Part shown: positions 1 through 7,266 of the stretch, in pieces
Layout of the letters: each line of letters opens with the position of its first letter
Numbering within the stretch: the stretch's first letter is position 1
From: Polaribacter sp.
GTDB taxonomy: Bacteria; Bacteroidota; Bacteroidia; Flavobacteriales; Flavobacteriaceae
Direction of reading: 5' to 3'
DNA length: 64,000 nt
NCBI GenBank assembly: GCA_028343155.1
Contig: JAOLXX010000005.1
Location: forward strand, 1 to 64,000
Position numbers and translations under genes: made by a program
The notes under the pieces: generated by a model
What the model was told of the DNA's origin: nothing
The model's database searches: none
What the model saw: only the letters and a program-made list of their open reading frames with translations

Positions 1-123
1 TTGTTACCTGCTGGCTTTTCTTCCGTAAACTTGCTAGCGTTGGCAAAGACATACTCTTTTGCAATTTTTGGTTTGCGCGTTGGCTGTAGCGAATTGCAAA
101 TGTGTATGGCTTTTAGCGTTGGC
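1..123. other. Left flank of the restriction-modification module
   Basis: No coding region is visible. The stretch begins with GTTACCTGC (3-11) followed by TGGCTTTTC and contains two copies of the string AGCGTTGGC. The reverse complement GCAGGTAAC occurs on the other side of the R-M genes (3222-3230), also next to a GGCTTTTC string. From memory, comparable GTTACCTGC/GCTGGCTTTTC stretches flank cargo genes in accessory regions of other Bacteroidota, but I cannot verify that here. It may be one end of a cassette. Confidence 0.3.
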
Positions 124-1515
124 TTATTTCAGATATATTTCGTCTTTCACATAACTTGCATTTAGCCAAAAACAATGCTTTGTATATTCGGTCAATCCTG
201 TCAATTTATCTGCAACTGGTAATTCATATGTGTCTGCTGCATTTCTTGCGTGTGGTCTAACGTGACTCACTTTGTTTTCAGTCTTTTTTGGAAAATAAGT
301 TTTTCTGACACCTTTTTCAGTTAATTCTTTTACTATTTCTCCATTTGAAACAGTCTTTACCATTTCTTCCCAAACATTTTTAGCTACAAGAATATCAGAA
401 TGAGGCATATTCCAAAACTTTACTTTTCTCAAAATCAAATTTTCTCCCTCAAATTGATAAAACACAAAGAAAAATTTGCTTTCTAAAATATTCTTAAAAT
501 CTGAATCTTCCCAATCAGTTTCTACAAGTTCTTGATATTCAAATGTTGGAAATGAAATATCTTCTTTTGGTAAATCATTTTCTTTAAGTCGAATTGTTTT
601 TACTTGAATGTCTGCTTTTTCAAATTCCTCAATTTTTTGTCCGAGTTGAAGTCCAAGAATTGCATTTGTAAGATTTGCAAAATAACTTTTGGCATTTTGA
701 TTTAATTCTAAACCTAATTCCTTTTCTATCTGTTCTGCTGATTTGCCATAAAATGGATGAAATTTTAAAATTACTATTTCTTCAATTGAGCGTACTTTGT
801 CTAAAATTTCAGGTTGCTCTATGATTTTTCCATAAACAGCAGTTTCTTCTTGAGCAATATTCGCGATTATATGATTGACATAGCCTTGTTTTAAAGAGTA
901 CGCTCTTTGTTTTGCTGGTTCTTCATTAAATGGTTGATTTCTGAATGATTTGAGAGCAGTTGAACCTTTTGTACAAGCTCCTAGATAAAATGTATCTCCT
1001 TCTGATAATTCGTGAGCTTTTCCATCTTTTATTTTTTGATTGATAAATTCCCAATCTTGTTTGATAATTTTTAAATCTTCGTTTGGATATTGCCAACCGT
1101 CAACTAACTTTATTAGGTAGTCAAGCAAATCTAAATCTCTGTCGTGAAGATAAAATACCAAAAGTAAATGTGCATTTTTCTTCCAAAAAGAACTGGTTTC
1201 AAAATCTTCTTCGTGAACTTTTAAATAATTTATGATATTTAAAACAAGTCTTTCTTTTGAACGATATTCTCCGTTTTTTAAGGTTTTTAATGGACTTGAC
1301 TTAAGTTCAATTCCTGCTTCTTTGAAATCGGGTTCTGCATCAGAATTTGGTTCATAACCAAAATAGAATTTTTCTAAAATTTGACCAAAATTTCCTTTTC
1401 CTTTATAACCGTGTTTTTCAATTTCAACTCCACAGGCTTGTCTTAAACTTTGGTTTTTAAGTTGTTTCGCAAATTCAATAATTGAATCAGCCGAAGTTAT
1501 ATCAAGCATATTCAA
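124..1515 (-). CDS. Sau3AI-like type II restriction endonuclease (predicted GATC)
   Basis: The 463-residue protein closely resembles Sau3AI along its length, including the stretches KNGEYRSKERLVLNIINY, FETSSF, KAHELSEG, RNQPF and CHVRPH-like VSHVRPHA (Sau3AI recalled from memory). The MutH/Sau3AI active-site pattern is present near the N terminus: E48, then D63, E70 and K72, the D-x6-E-x-K spacing of MutH. Sau3AI has a second, catalytically silent MutH-like fold in its C-terminal half, and the length (489 in Sau3AI) fits. It should cut GATC without needing a partner other than the cognate methylase. The start overlaps the end of the methyltransferase gene by 14 bases, so the nuclease is the last gene of a three-gene minus-strand operon. 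Confidence 0.9.
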   Translation of the reverse strand: MNMLDITSADSIIEFAKQLKNQSLRQACGVEIEKHGYKGKGNFGQILEKFYFGYEPNSDAEPDFKEAGIELKSSPLKTLKNGEYRSKERLVLNIINYLKVHEEDFETSSFWKKNAHLLLVFYLHDRDLDLLDYLIKLVDGWQYPNEDLKIIKQDWEFINQKIKDGKAHELSEGDTFYLGACTKGSTALKSFRNQPFNEEPAKQRAYSLKQGYVNHIIANIAQEETAVYGKIIEQPEILDKVRSIEEIVILKFHPFYGKSAEQIEKELGLELNQNAKSYFANLTNAILGLQLGQKIEEFEKADIQVKTIRLKENDLPKEDISFPTFEYQELVETDWEDSDFKNILESKFFFVFYQFEGENLILRKVKFWNMPHSDILVAKNVWEEMVKTVSNGEIVKELTEKGVRKTYFPKKTENKVSHVRPHARNAADTYELPVADKLTGLTEYTKHCFWLNASYVKDEIYLK

Positions 1516-2749
1516 ATTGGTTTATCTGTTTATAAAGTTCTTCTCCAATTTTTTCAATTACTCCAACAACTAAAGCATTTCCCATAAAAAACGCTCGTTT
1601 AGTGTTTGTAATTCCTTCTAATTTTGTGTGATTATCTGGAAACATATTTAACCTTTCTAACTCAATTGGTGTTAATCTTCTCAAACCTCTGTCAGATACT
1701 ATCACGTGTTTAAATCTTGAAGGTGATTTTCCGCCTTCTCCTGTTATAATAGTTCTTGAAGCATTGTCTAATGCGTCTGGGTAAATCATTCCGCCTTCTG
1801 AATATTTGTAAACAAAACCATCTTGTGATTTGCGTTCAATGGTTTTTGCTCCTTTTAAATATTCCCACTTGTCTTTGTCTTTATCGTCAATGAAAAATTC
1901 AGGTGTAACTTCTCCATTTTGTAAAACGTCAGCTAAAACAGTTTTCTTTCCATCATAATTAGGCTCTGTTTTAGTTGTGTAAACTTTGCCTTTTACTAGC
2001 AAACCTGTATTTTGGAAAGGCGATAATTTTCCATTTTTATTGAAATTGTTGGTTATTTCTACTAGATTTCCTTTTAACTCAACTTCTTGAATTGAGTTTG
2101 TTTTAGCAACAGGAAAAGCATTTGCAATTGTGCCTTCTTCGGTTAACCAATCTATCTTATTTGATTTTTGAAGTCTTTTGTAAACTTCTGTTGATTTATG
2201 ATAGCCAATAAAGAAAACTCTTCTTCTTCTTTGTGGCATTCCATATTCAGCTGCATTGATAACACGCCATTCAACTGCGTAACCTAAATCGTTTAAACTT
2301 TGCAACATAACTGCAAAATCACGACCTCGTTGTTTTGCTGGCGATTTTAAAAGTCTGTCAACATTTTCTAAAAACAAGTATTTTGGTTTGTTTTTTTTGT
2401 TTTCTAAAATTTGGTGAATTGACCACCAAAGAACACCTTTTTTACCTTTTAACCCTTTTGAATTATGTAAAGTTGTTGCAACAGAATAATCTTGACAAGG
2501 AAATCCACCAACCAATAAATCGTGATCTGGAATTTCCTCAACATTTCTTGTTACAACTTCATTTATGTCTTCGTTTGAGTGATTTTCTTTTCCAAAACGA
2601 GCTTCGTAAACTTTAGAAGCGTGTTGCATTTTGGTTGACGGTTCCCATTGGTTGCTCCAAACAACTTCATAGTTACTCTTTTCAAGTCCAAGACGAAAAC
2701 CTCCAACTCCTGCAAATAATTCTGCAACTTTCATTTTCTTATTTTCCAT
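1502..2749 (-). CDS. DNA (cytosine-5)-methyltransferase of the R-M system
   Basis: A 415-residue C5 methyltransferase. Visible motifs are I (ELFAGVGGF, residues 10-18), IV with the catalytic cysteine (GGFPCQ, C85), VI (LENV), VIII (QRRRRVFF) and X (GNALVVGVIEKIG near the end). The variable target-recognition region lies between VIII and IX. Paired with a Sau3AI-like nuclease, it is expected to protect GATC by methylating the cytosine. The start overlaps the XRE regulator stop by 11 bases and its end overlaps the nuclease start, so the order controller-methylase-nuclease makes methylation precede cutting. The internal Met6 is an alternative start. Confidence 0.93.
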   Translation of the reverse strand: MENKKMKVAELFAGVGGFRLGLEKSNYEVVWSNQWEPSTKMQHASKVYEARFGKENHSNEDINEVVTRNVEEIPDHDLLVGGFPCQDYSVATTLHNSKGLKGKKGVLWWSIHQILENKKNKPKYLFLENVDRLLKSPAKQRGRDFAVMLQSLNDLGYAVEWRVINAAEYGMPQRRRRVFFIGYHKSTEVYKRLQKSNKIDWLTEEGTIANAFPVAKTNSIQEVELKGNLVEITNNFNKNGKLSPFQNTGLLVKGKVYTTKTEPNYDGKKTVLADVLQNGEVTPEFFIDDKDKDKWEYLKGAKTIERKSQDGFVYKYSEGGMIYPDALDNASRTIITGEGGKSPSRFKHVIVSDRGLRRLTPIELERLNMFPDNHTKLEGITNTKRAFFMGNALVVGVIEKIGEELYKQINQFEYA

Positions 2750-3047
2750 TTTCTTGAGCTTTATAATAGTTAATTTTTTCTTCCGCTACTTTTAATATTT
2801 CGGAAGTAGATTCCGTGTACTTTAGTTCGTCCGCAATTTTTTCAGAGTACCAATTTATTACTAACTCACTTTCGGAAAGTCCATAAAAATTGGCTAGTCT
2901 CACGATTTGTTCCATTGTCGGTTTTCTTTCGTTTTTCTCGAACTTGCTAATCAAAGATTGATCAATATCGACTTCAGCCGCAACTTTTCGCAGTATCAAA
3001 TCTTTTTCTTCTCTCGCACATTTTAAAGTGTCGCCTAATGTTTTCAT
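2739..3047 (-). CDS. XRE-family HTH regulator (R-M controller)
   Basis: A 102-residue protein with a Cro/C1-type helix-turn-helix in residues 4-65 (LILRKVAAEVDIDQSLISKF is the helix-turn-helix proper) and a short helical tail. It is first in the operon ahead of the methylase and nuclease, the position of C (controller) proteins that delay nuclease expression. An inverted repeat, GACAA-ATA-TTGTC-like and perfect over 13 bases, lies 18 bases upstream of the start and just downstream of a TAnnTTTG box. This suggests autorepression. The regulator role is inferred from position and fold. Confidence 0.8.
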   Translation of the reverse strand: MKTLGDTLKCAREEKDLILRKVAAEVDIDQSLISKFEKNERKPTMEQIVRLANFYGLSESELVINWYSEKIADELKYTESTSEILKVAEEKINYYKAQENGK

Positions 3048-3064
3048 TGGTCAAAATTGTTTTA

Positions 3065-3107
3065 GACAAATATTGTCCAAATATATAAAACATTTTTGAA
3101 TTTCAAT
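3065..3107 (-). promoter_or_regulatory. R-M operon promoter with overlapping operator palindrome
   Basis: On the minus strand TATATTTG (3085-3078) matches the Bacteroidota -7 element TAnnTTTG. A TTG lies 18 bases upstream as the -33 element. Directly downstream is the perfect palindrome GACAAATATTGTC (3065-3077), covering the expected transcription start, a good place for an XRE repressor to act. The leader would be about 25 bases. Confidence 0.55.
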
Positions 3108-3360
3108 ATTTATTTCAGATTATTTTTCGGATTGTGGTGGCAGGAAAAGGCAAGCTCTTTTTATTTTTTGAGGCATGAAAAAAATAAAATGTGCTTGACT
3201 GTGCGGTTGGCTTTTCAGCTTGCAGGTAACGTTGGGATAAAGACAATTGTCTTTATTCCCATTATATTTATTTATTTTTGAGCATTTCTCTTATACGGTT
3301 CATGGTTACTAAAATAGTAAGCACAATATAACTAAAAACATTTCATTTTTCGATTACTTT
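3097..3360. repeat. Right flank of the R-M module with inverted repeats
   Basis: No gene is supported here; a 61-codon open frame on the plus strand looks random. The stretch holds GGCTTTTC (3210-3217), GCAGGTAAC (3222-3230, the inverse of the copy at 3-11) and, directly after it, a hairpin with arms GGGATAAAGACAAT and ATTGTCTTTATTCCC (3234-3261, one extra A). The hairpin is not followed by a convincing T-run. Together with the left flank it could mark cassette ends. Confidence 0.35.
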
Positions 3361-3858
3361 TTAACTAAATCTTCTACCAAATAGCACAATTGCTAAAATA
3401 GTGGTCATACCAACAGATATGGGGGTTATTAAAGATTTTTTATTGTTTTCTTTGTGTCTTTCAGATCCAATCAATGACTCCGCAATTTTTAGATGACTTT
3501 TATATTTCTCAACTTCTACCAATGCCTGTTTTAAGGCATAATTGGATTCATCACGATCGTGAATGGCTTTGTTAGATCGTTGTTGCATATTGGAAGCGTA
3601 TTCATCAGTAGTGTCCCGTTGAGCTTTTAACTTTTGAATTTCTTTATTTTTTAGCTCTAAAGCTCTTTCTAATTTCACTTCTTTTGTTGTGGGTTCTCCA
3701 ATTGTACCATAATCATTTTTATGATGTTCTATAAGTGTTAGTGCCCATTCAGATACACTCACGTTATATTTTGCTGCGAGTCTTACATATTCAGCTTTTT
3801 GAGCAGCAGAGACCCTTGTGCTTAGGGTTACGTTTCTATAATGCATGTTGTTTTCCAT
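3361..3858 (-). CDS. Ribbon-helix-helix-like, coiled-coil protein with C-terminal membrane anchor
   Basis: I do not recognise a named family. From the preferred start (MENNMHY, 11 codons inside the longest frame) the protein is 165 residues. Residues 5-50 (VTLSTRVSAAQKAEYVRLAA, then VSVSEWALTLIE) resemble a CopG/MobC-type ribbon-helix-helix DNA-binding domain. A charged coiled coil follows for about 80 residues. The last 25 residues hold one hydrophobic segment (ISVGMTTILAIVLF) before a short basic tail. A DNA-binding domain tethered to the membrane by a coiled coil is unusual and could serve plasmid or island maintenance. It lies between the R-M operon and the recombinase unit, so it is probably island cargo. 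Confidence 0.6.
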   Translation of the reverse strand: MENNMHYRNVTLSTRVSAAQKAEYVRLAAKYNVSVSEWALTLIEHHKNDYGTIGEPTTKEVKLERALELKNKEIQKLKAQRDTTDEYASNMQQRSNKAIHDRDESNYALKQALVEVEKYKSHLKIAESLIGSERHKENNKKSLITPISVGMTTILAIVLFGRRFS

Positions 3859-3992
3859 TGTTTTTATTGTATTTAAGTTATTAATCCACAACCTGTTTAC
3901 TTATTGTTTACTCAAGGACATCTCACAGTTTTTATTTTTACTCACTTTTCGTGATTGTTTCAAAAAATAAAAATTATCTCCTTCAATAATTT

Positions 3993-4014
3993 CTCATTGT
4001 TTTTCTACAATGAG
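3993..4014. repeat. Inverted repeat CTCATTGT/ACAATGAG
   Basis: A perfect 8-bp inverted repeat with a 6-base loop lies in the spacer between two divergent island genes. It has no T-run on either side strong enough for a terminator. Its role is unknown. Confidence 0.4.
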
Positions 4015-4057
4015 TTCATTGATAGAATCCAAGATATGTAAAAATTTTATAAAAAAG

Positions 4058-4071
4058 CAGTAATATTACTG
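4058..4071. promoter_or_regulatory. 14-bp perfect palindrome upstream of the MerR-like gene
   Basis: CAGTAATATTACTG is a perfect palindrome 34 bases before the preferred start of the MerR-like gene. MerR-type proteins bind such dyads in their own promoters, and recombination factors bind them at att sites. Operator is my inference. Confidence 0.4.
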
Positions 4072-4105
4072 TGTTTATTTGCAATTTTTTTGTTTCTTTG
4101 TTTCT

Positions 4106-4990
4106 ATGGAAAATAAATTCGTTTTAGATCCTTATTTCGGTGAGACATCAGACCCTGACAGTTTGATTAATTACATATACACACCATTGTTTTTAAAAAC
4201 AAAAATTGATGTGTTATACTTTGATATTTTAAACTGGGAGAAGTATGATTTATTGGATATTGACCTTGGTTTAGGTACTATAAAAACCGACTTTAAAAAA
4301 ACAGCTATCAGCTTTGTGCAATACGTTTGGATAAAGATGGTTGAAGCATTAATTAAGTATGGTTTTTCTTATGATGATATAAGAGCAATAAGAGCTAGGT
4401 TGAGTCAAAAATTGCATTTCGAGCTTAATTACAACCAAAAGATTGCAGAGAATAAAGCACTGCAAACGTCAGATAATCACAAAGAAGGGTACGTAACTGA
4501 CTTTGAAAAGTATGTTTTCAGTACCATAGCATTTAAGAATAAGTATCATTTTTTCTTTTATAAAGATGCACCAACAGATTTTTTTGTTTTTGATGATGAT
4601 TTAATTAGAGATTTTAATGAAGCGAACATGGGAGATTACTTTTTTGAGAAATTTAATAAAGACCATTTTAGCTTTTCTTTCTATAAAATATTTGAACCTT
4701 TTCTCCATGGCGATTCACATCAATTTGACAATAGGTCAATTTCAATGCTTTCAGATGAAGAAGATAAAGTACTAAGAATTATAAGACGGAATTATAACGA
4801 GTTAAAATCAATTACAATTCGTTTTAAAGAAGCTAAGCCAACGCATTTAGAAATTAAAACAAATAAAAAAGTATCAGTCGAAAGCCGAATTATGGAGCAC
4901 ATTCAAAAAAGAGACTATTCAACCATAGTTATTCAAACAGTTGATGGGAGTGTAGTTAATTTTGAAAACACAAAGAAATATAAATTATGA
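4106..4990 (+). CDS. MerR-like winged-helix protein coupled to the serine recombinase
   Basis: An unrecognised 294-residue protein. The start is set at MENKFV rather than nine codons earlier, because the upstream residues are hydrophobic filler. Residues 35-95 read like a MerR-type winged helix: a WEKYDLLDID wing region, then ISFVQYVWIKMVEALIKYGFS and DDIRAIRARL. The middle is rich in aromatic residues and the end is basic, with no known domain. Its TGA stop overlaps the ATG of the next small ORF (ATGA), and that ORF in turn overlaps the recombinase start, so the three are translationally coupled. A MerR-fold protein beside a site-specific recombinase suggests an excisionase or recombination directionality factor, or a regulator of the unit. 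The function is inferred. Confidence 0.6.
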   Translation: MENKFVLDPYFGETSDPDSLINYIYTPLFLKTKIDVLYFDILNWEKYDLLDIDLGLGTIKTDFKKTAISFVQYVWIKMVEALIKYGFSYDDIRAIRARLSQKLHFELNYNQKIAENKALQTSDNHKEGYVTDFEKYVFSTIAFKNKYHFFFYKDAPTDFFVFDDDLIRDFNEANMGDYFFEKFNKDHFSFSFYKIFEPFLHGDSHQFDNRSISMLSDEEDKVLRIIRRNYNELKSITIRFKEAKPTHLEIKTNKKVSVESRIMEHIQKRDYSTIVIQTVDGSVVNFENTKKYKL

Positions 4991-5207
4991 TACTGAATAC
5001 CTCAGATCAATTGATACGTCACAATCCTATTGTAACAAGCAAAGGAATTGTACATACATCAAAATCATGTTATCAGATTATGAATGCAAAATCATTTTAA
5101 ATAAAACCAGAAAAGAAAAACTAACAAACGAAGAAGTACAACAAATCATAGCTTTTTTTGAGCTCATTGCCAATGCTCAATTAGAAGCTTTTCAAAATTC
5201 TAAGTAA
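4987..5207 (+). pseudogene. Small coupled ORF interrupted by a -1 frameshift at an AAAA run
   Basis: One reading starts at the ATG overlapping the upstream stop (4987) and runs 37 codons, beginning MILNTSDQLIRHNPIVTSKG, to a stop at 5098-5100. A second frame, with a possible start at 5067 (or 4962), ends in the TAATG that starts the recombinase and contains LTNEEVQQIIAFFELIANAQ. Joining the two by a -1 shift at the AAAA run 5061-5064 gives one protein-like sequence of about 73 residues, coupled at both ends. So this is either a gene broken by a one-base indel or a programmed -1 frameshift on the Lys codon AAA. No function is known; the C-terminal half looks helical. Confidence 0.5.
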
Positions 5208-6793
5208 TGAAAAGAGCTGTAATCATGTCAAGAGTCAGTAGTGACGAACAAGCCAAAGGGTTTAGTTTGGGTGTTCAATTTGAGCAGCTAACAAACTATT
5301 GTAAGCGGAAGGATATTGAGGTTGTTGCGCATTATAAAGAAGACCACTCCGCTAAAAACTTCAATCGTCCTGAATTTCAAAACTTTTTGAGATTCGCAAA
5401 AAAGAACAAAAACACTATTGATTATTTATTAGTAACCACTTGGGATCGTTTTTCCAGAAACGTCACAGATTCATTTGTAATGATTCGCAAATTAAAAGAA
5501 ATGGGAATAGAAGTTCAAGCCATTGAACAACCTATTGATTTTAGTATTCCTGAGAGCAAAGCGATGCTCGCCATTAATTTAGTTTTCCCAGAAATAGATA
5601 ATGACCGAAGATCCATTAAAATAAGGGGTGGTATTAGAGGGTCATTGAAAGCAGGTCGTTGGTGTAGAATGGCACCTGTAGGATATGTAAATAGGAGGGA
5701 TGCAAATAACAGACCCATTATTCAGCCTAGCCCAAAGGCTAAATTTATTCAATTTGCATATAAGGGAATCATAAAAGGGAAAACACAAGCAGCAATTCGT
5801 GAAGAATTGGGTAGTAAAGGATTTAAAGTCAGTAGAAATAATTTATCACTTTTATTGAAAAATCCTGTATACATGGGTAAGATTGTAGTACCCAAAGAAG
5901 GAGAGGAGCAGGAGCAGTGGATTGAGGGTGTTCATCAAGGAATTATTTCTGAGAAACTGTTTTACCAAGTTCAAGAAAAATTGTCCGAACGCCAAAAGAA
6001 AAGAAATCGACCTATTTATAACACACTTCGCGAGGAGCTTCCATTAAGAGGAATCTTACAATGCTCCAAATGCCAATCGAAAATGACTGGTAGTCCTTCA
6101 AAGAGCTGTACGGGTAAAAAATATTTTTATTATCACTGCAATCATTGTAAAAAAGAGCGATTCTCAGCAAAGAAAGTCAATACGGTTTTTGAATCTATTT
6201 TGGATGATTTTCAATTTACTAAACAATCAAAAGCTCTGTACAAAGAGATTTTAAAGTCATTATCTGGAGTTAATCAGAAAGACAGAGCAAGGAAAAGAAA
6301 AAAGTTAGAGAAGGAATTGGCTTCCGCAAACCAACGGATTGAAAATCTCCAAGATTTATTAGTAGACGGAACTATTTCTCCAAAAGTATATGGTCAAACA
6401 TTAAATCGATATACAAAGCAGCGAGATCAAATCACATCTAATTTGAATGGACTCAATACTTCAGATTCGGAATATAAGGCTCTTATTGAAAATGCATTTC
6501 AGCATTTAGAAAATTTTAAGCAAACCTACACCAATAGTGCTATTGCGCATAAAAAGAAGCTGATAAGTTCGATTTTCCCAGAAAAAATAGAATTTGACGG
6601 AAAAAAATGTCGAACTACAAGAATCAATGATGTGTTGAGGTATATCTTGCAGATAGACAAGGAGTTAGGTGAAAATAAAAAGGGACAAATCTCAAAAAAT
6701 GTGAGTTTGTCCCGTGTGGTGGAGACGCCGAGAATCGAACTCGGGTCCAAACAAGCAGCCAAAAAGCTTTCTACATACATAGTTCTTTCTTGA
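5207..6793 (+). CDS. Large serine recombinase (island integrase)
   Basis: A 528-residue recombinase with the large-serine-integrase layout. The resolvase catalytic domain covers residues 1-145; S11 in SRVSSDEQ is the likely nucleophile, and the conserved arginines in DRFSRN and NDRRS are present. A recombinase domain follows to about residue 250, then a zinc ribbon with CxxC pairs near 286-289 and 311-314 (CSKC, CNHC), and a coiled coil around 365-400. It should catalyse site-specific integration and excision through a phosphoserine intermediate. The last 26 codons run antisense through the 3' end of the tmRNA gene and the codons before those through the tmRNA terminator. The C-terminal tail therefore depends on the attachment site, and ssrA is the likely target. 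Confidence 0.92.
   Translation: MKRAVIMSRVSSDEQAKGFSLGVQFEQLTNYCKRKDIEVVAHYKEDHSAKNFNRPEFQNFLRFAKKNKNTIDYLLVTTWDRFSRNVTDSFVMIRKLKEMGIEVQAIEQPIDFSIPESKAMLAINLVFPEIDNDRRSIKIRGGIRGSLKAGRWCRMAPVGYVNRRDANNRPIIQPSPKAKFIQFAYKGIIKGKTQAAIREELGSKGFKVSRNNLSLLLKNPVYMGKIVVPKEGEEQEQWIEGVHQGIISEKLFYQVQEKLSERQKKRNRPIYNTLREELPLRGILQCSKCQSKMTGSPSKSCTGKKYFYYHCNHCKKERFSAKKVNTVFESILDDFQFTKQSKALYKEILKSLSGVNQKDRARKRKKLEKELASANQRIENLQDLLVDGTISPKVYGQTLNRYTKQRDQITSNLNGLNTSDSEYKALIENAFQHLENFKQTYTNSAIAHKKKLISSIFPEKIEFDGKKCRTTRINDVLRYILQIDKELGENKKGQISKNVSLSRVVETPRIELGSKQAAKKLSTYIVLS
6671..6713 (-). terminator. Intrinsic terminator of ssrA
   Basis: On the minus strand GGGACAAACTCAC and the pairing arm TGAGATTTGTCCC form a hairpin with one bulged base, followed by TTTTTATTTTC. 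It lies 4 bases beyond the CCA end of tmRNA. The same bases are coding sequence for the recombinase on the plus strand. Confidence 0.8.
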
Positions 6794-7110
6794 TTTTCGA
6801 CCAAAAGCTGATTAAGAACAATCCACTTTTAGCTTAACTTCTTTAGTTTCAAAAACCTGTCAAAGTACCAGATTTTCTATATTTACTTTTACGATATCCA
6901 AAAGTGAAACGCCGTAAATCAAGGCTGTTCGTGGACATAAAGCTTGCACACCTAGTGTGCCGAGGCTAATCTTACTGTGATTCAGATTATGCAGCTAAAG
7001 CGTAGTTATCTTCGCCGTTTAAAAAGTTGAAATTAGGTTTTACGAGTGTTATTTCATAACTCGGTATGCTTACCAATTTACTGTCCTTGCTGTCAAAACC
7101 AGTCGTCCCC
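6717..7110 (-). ncRNA. ssrA: tmRNA (transfer-messenger RNA)
   Basis: tmRNA rescues ribosomes stalled on broken mRNA, with SmpB. The 394-nt gene starts GGGGACGACTGGTTTTGACA (7110 downward) and ends with the alanyl-tRNA-like T arm, GGTTCGA-type CGAGTTCGATTCTCG and an encoded CCA at 6719-6717. The tag frame ends GEDNYALAA plus TAA (7016-6987), similar to tags of other Bacteroidota. The 3' 77 bases overlap the end of a serine recombinase gene on the other strand, which marks the tmRNA 3' end as the probable integration site of the accessory island to the left. The gene appears intact. Confidence 0.97.
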
Positions 7111-7154
7111 AAAATATTTAAGAACTATTTTCTTTTAAATGAAAATAACACCCA

Positions 7155-7162
7155 CAAAAGTA
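7155..7162 (-). promoter_or_regulatory. ssrA promoter -7 element
   Basis: TACTTTTG on the minus strand matches TAnnTTTG and lies about 45 bases before the mature tmRNA 5' end, leaving a short precursor leader for processing. No clear -33 TTG is seen at the usual distance. Confidence 0.45.
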
Positions 7163-7266
7163 TAAAAAAATACAGTTGCTTATCATTATAAAATCGAATA
7201 TCTTCGACCCAATATTATACCTTTTAAGAGTACCGAGTTTCCGTCTCTTATAAAATTCAATAAAAC

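Noticed and set aside
3096..3281. 61-codon plus-strand open frame right of the R-M operon
   Set aside because: It overlaps the operon promoter region and the flank repeats, has no domain and reads like translated AT-rich spacer.
3361..3858. MobC relaxosome protein
   Set aside because: Only the head domain is similar; there is no relaxase gene nearby and the C-terminal membrane anchor does not fit.
5060..5100. Canonical X-XXY-YYZ slippery heptamer for the small ORF
   Set aside because: No good heptamer is present; only the single AAA slip at the A4 run is possible, so programmed shifting is not favoured over an indel.
1..6000. Second copy of the tmRNA 3' end as the distal attachment site
   Set aside because: I looked for the T-arm and CCA-end sequence on both strands left of ssrA and found none, so the distal end is outside the window or too short to see.
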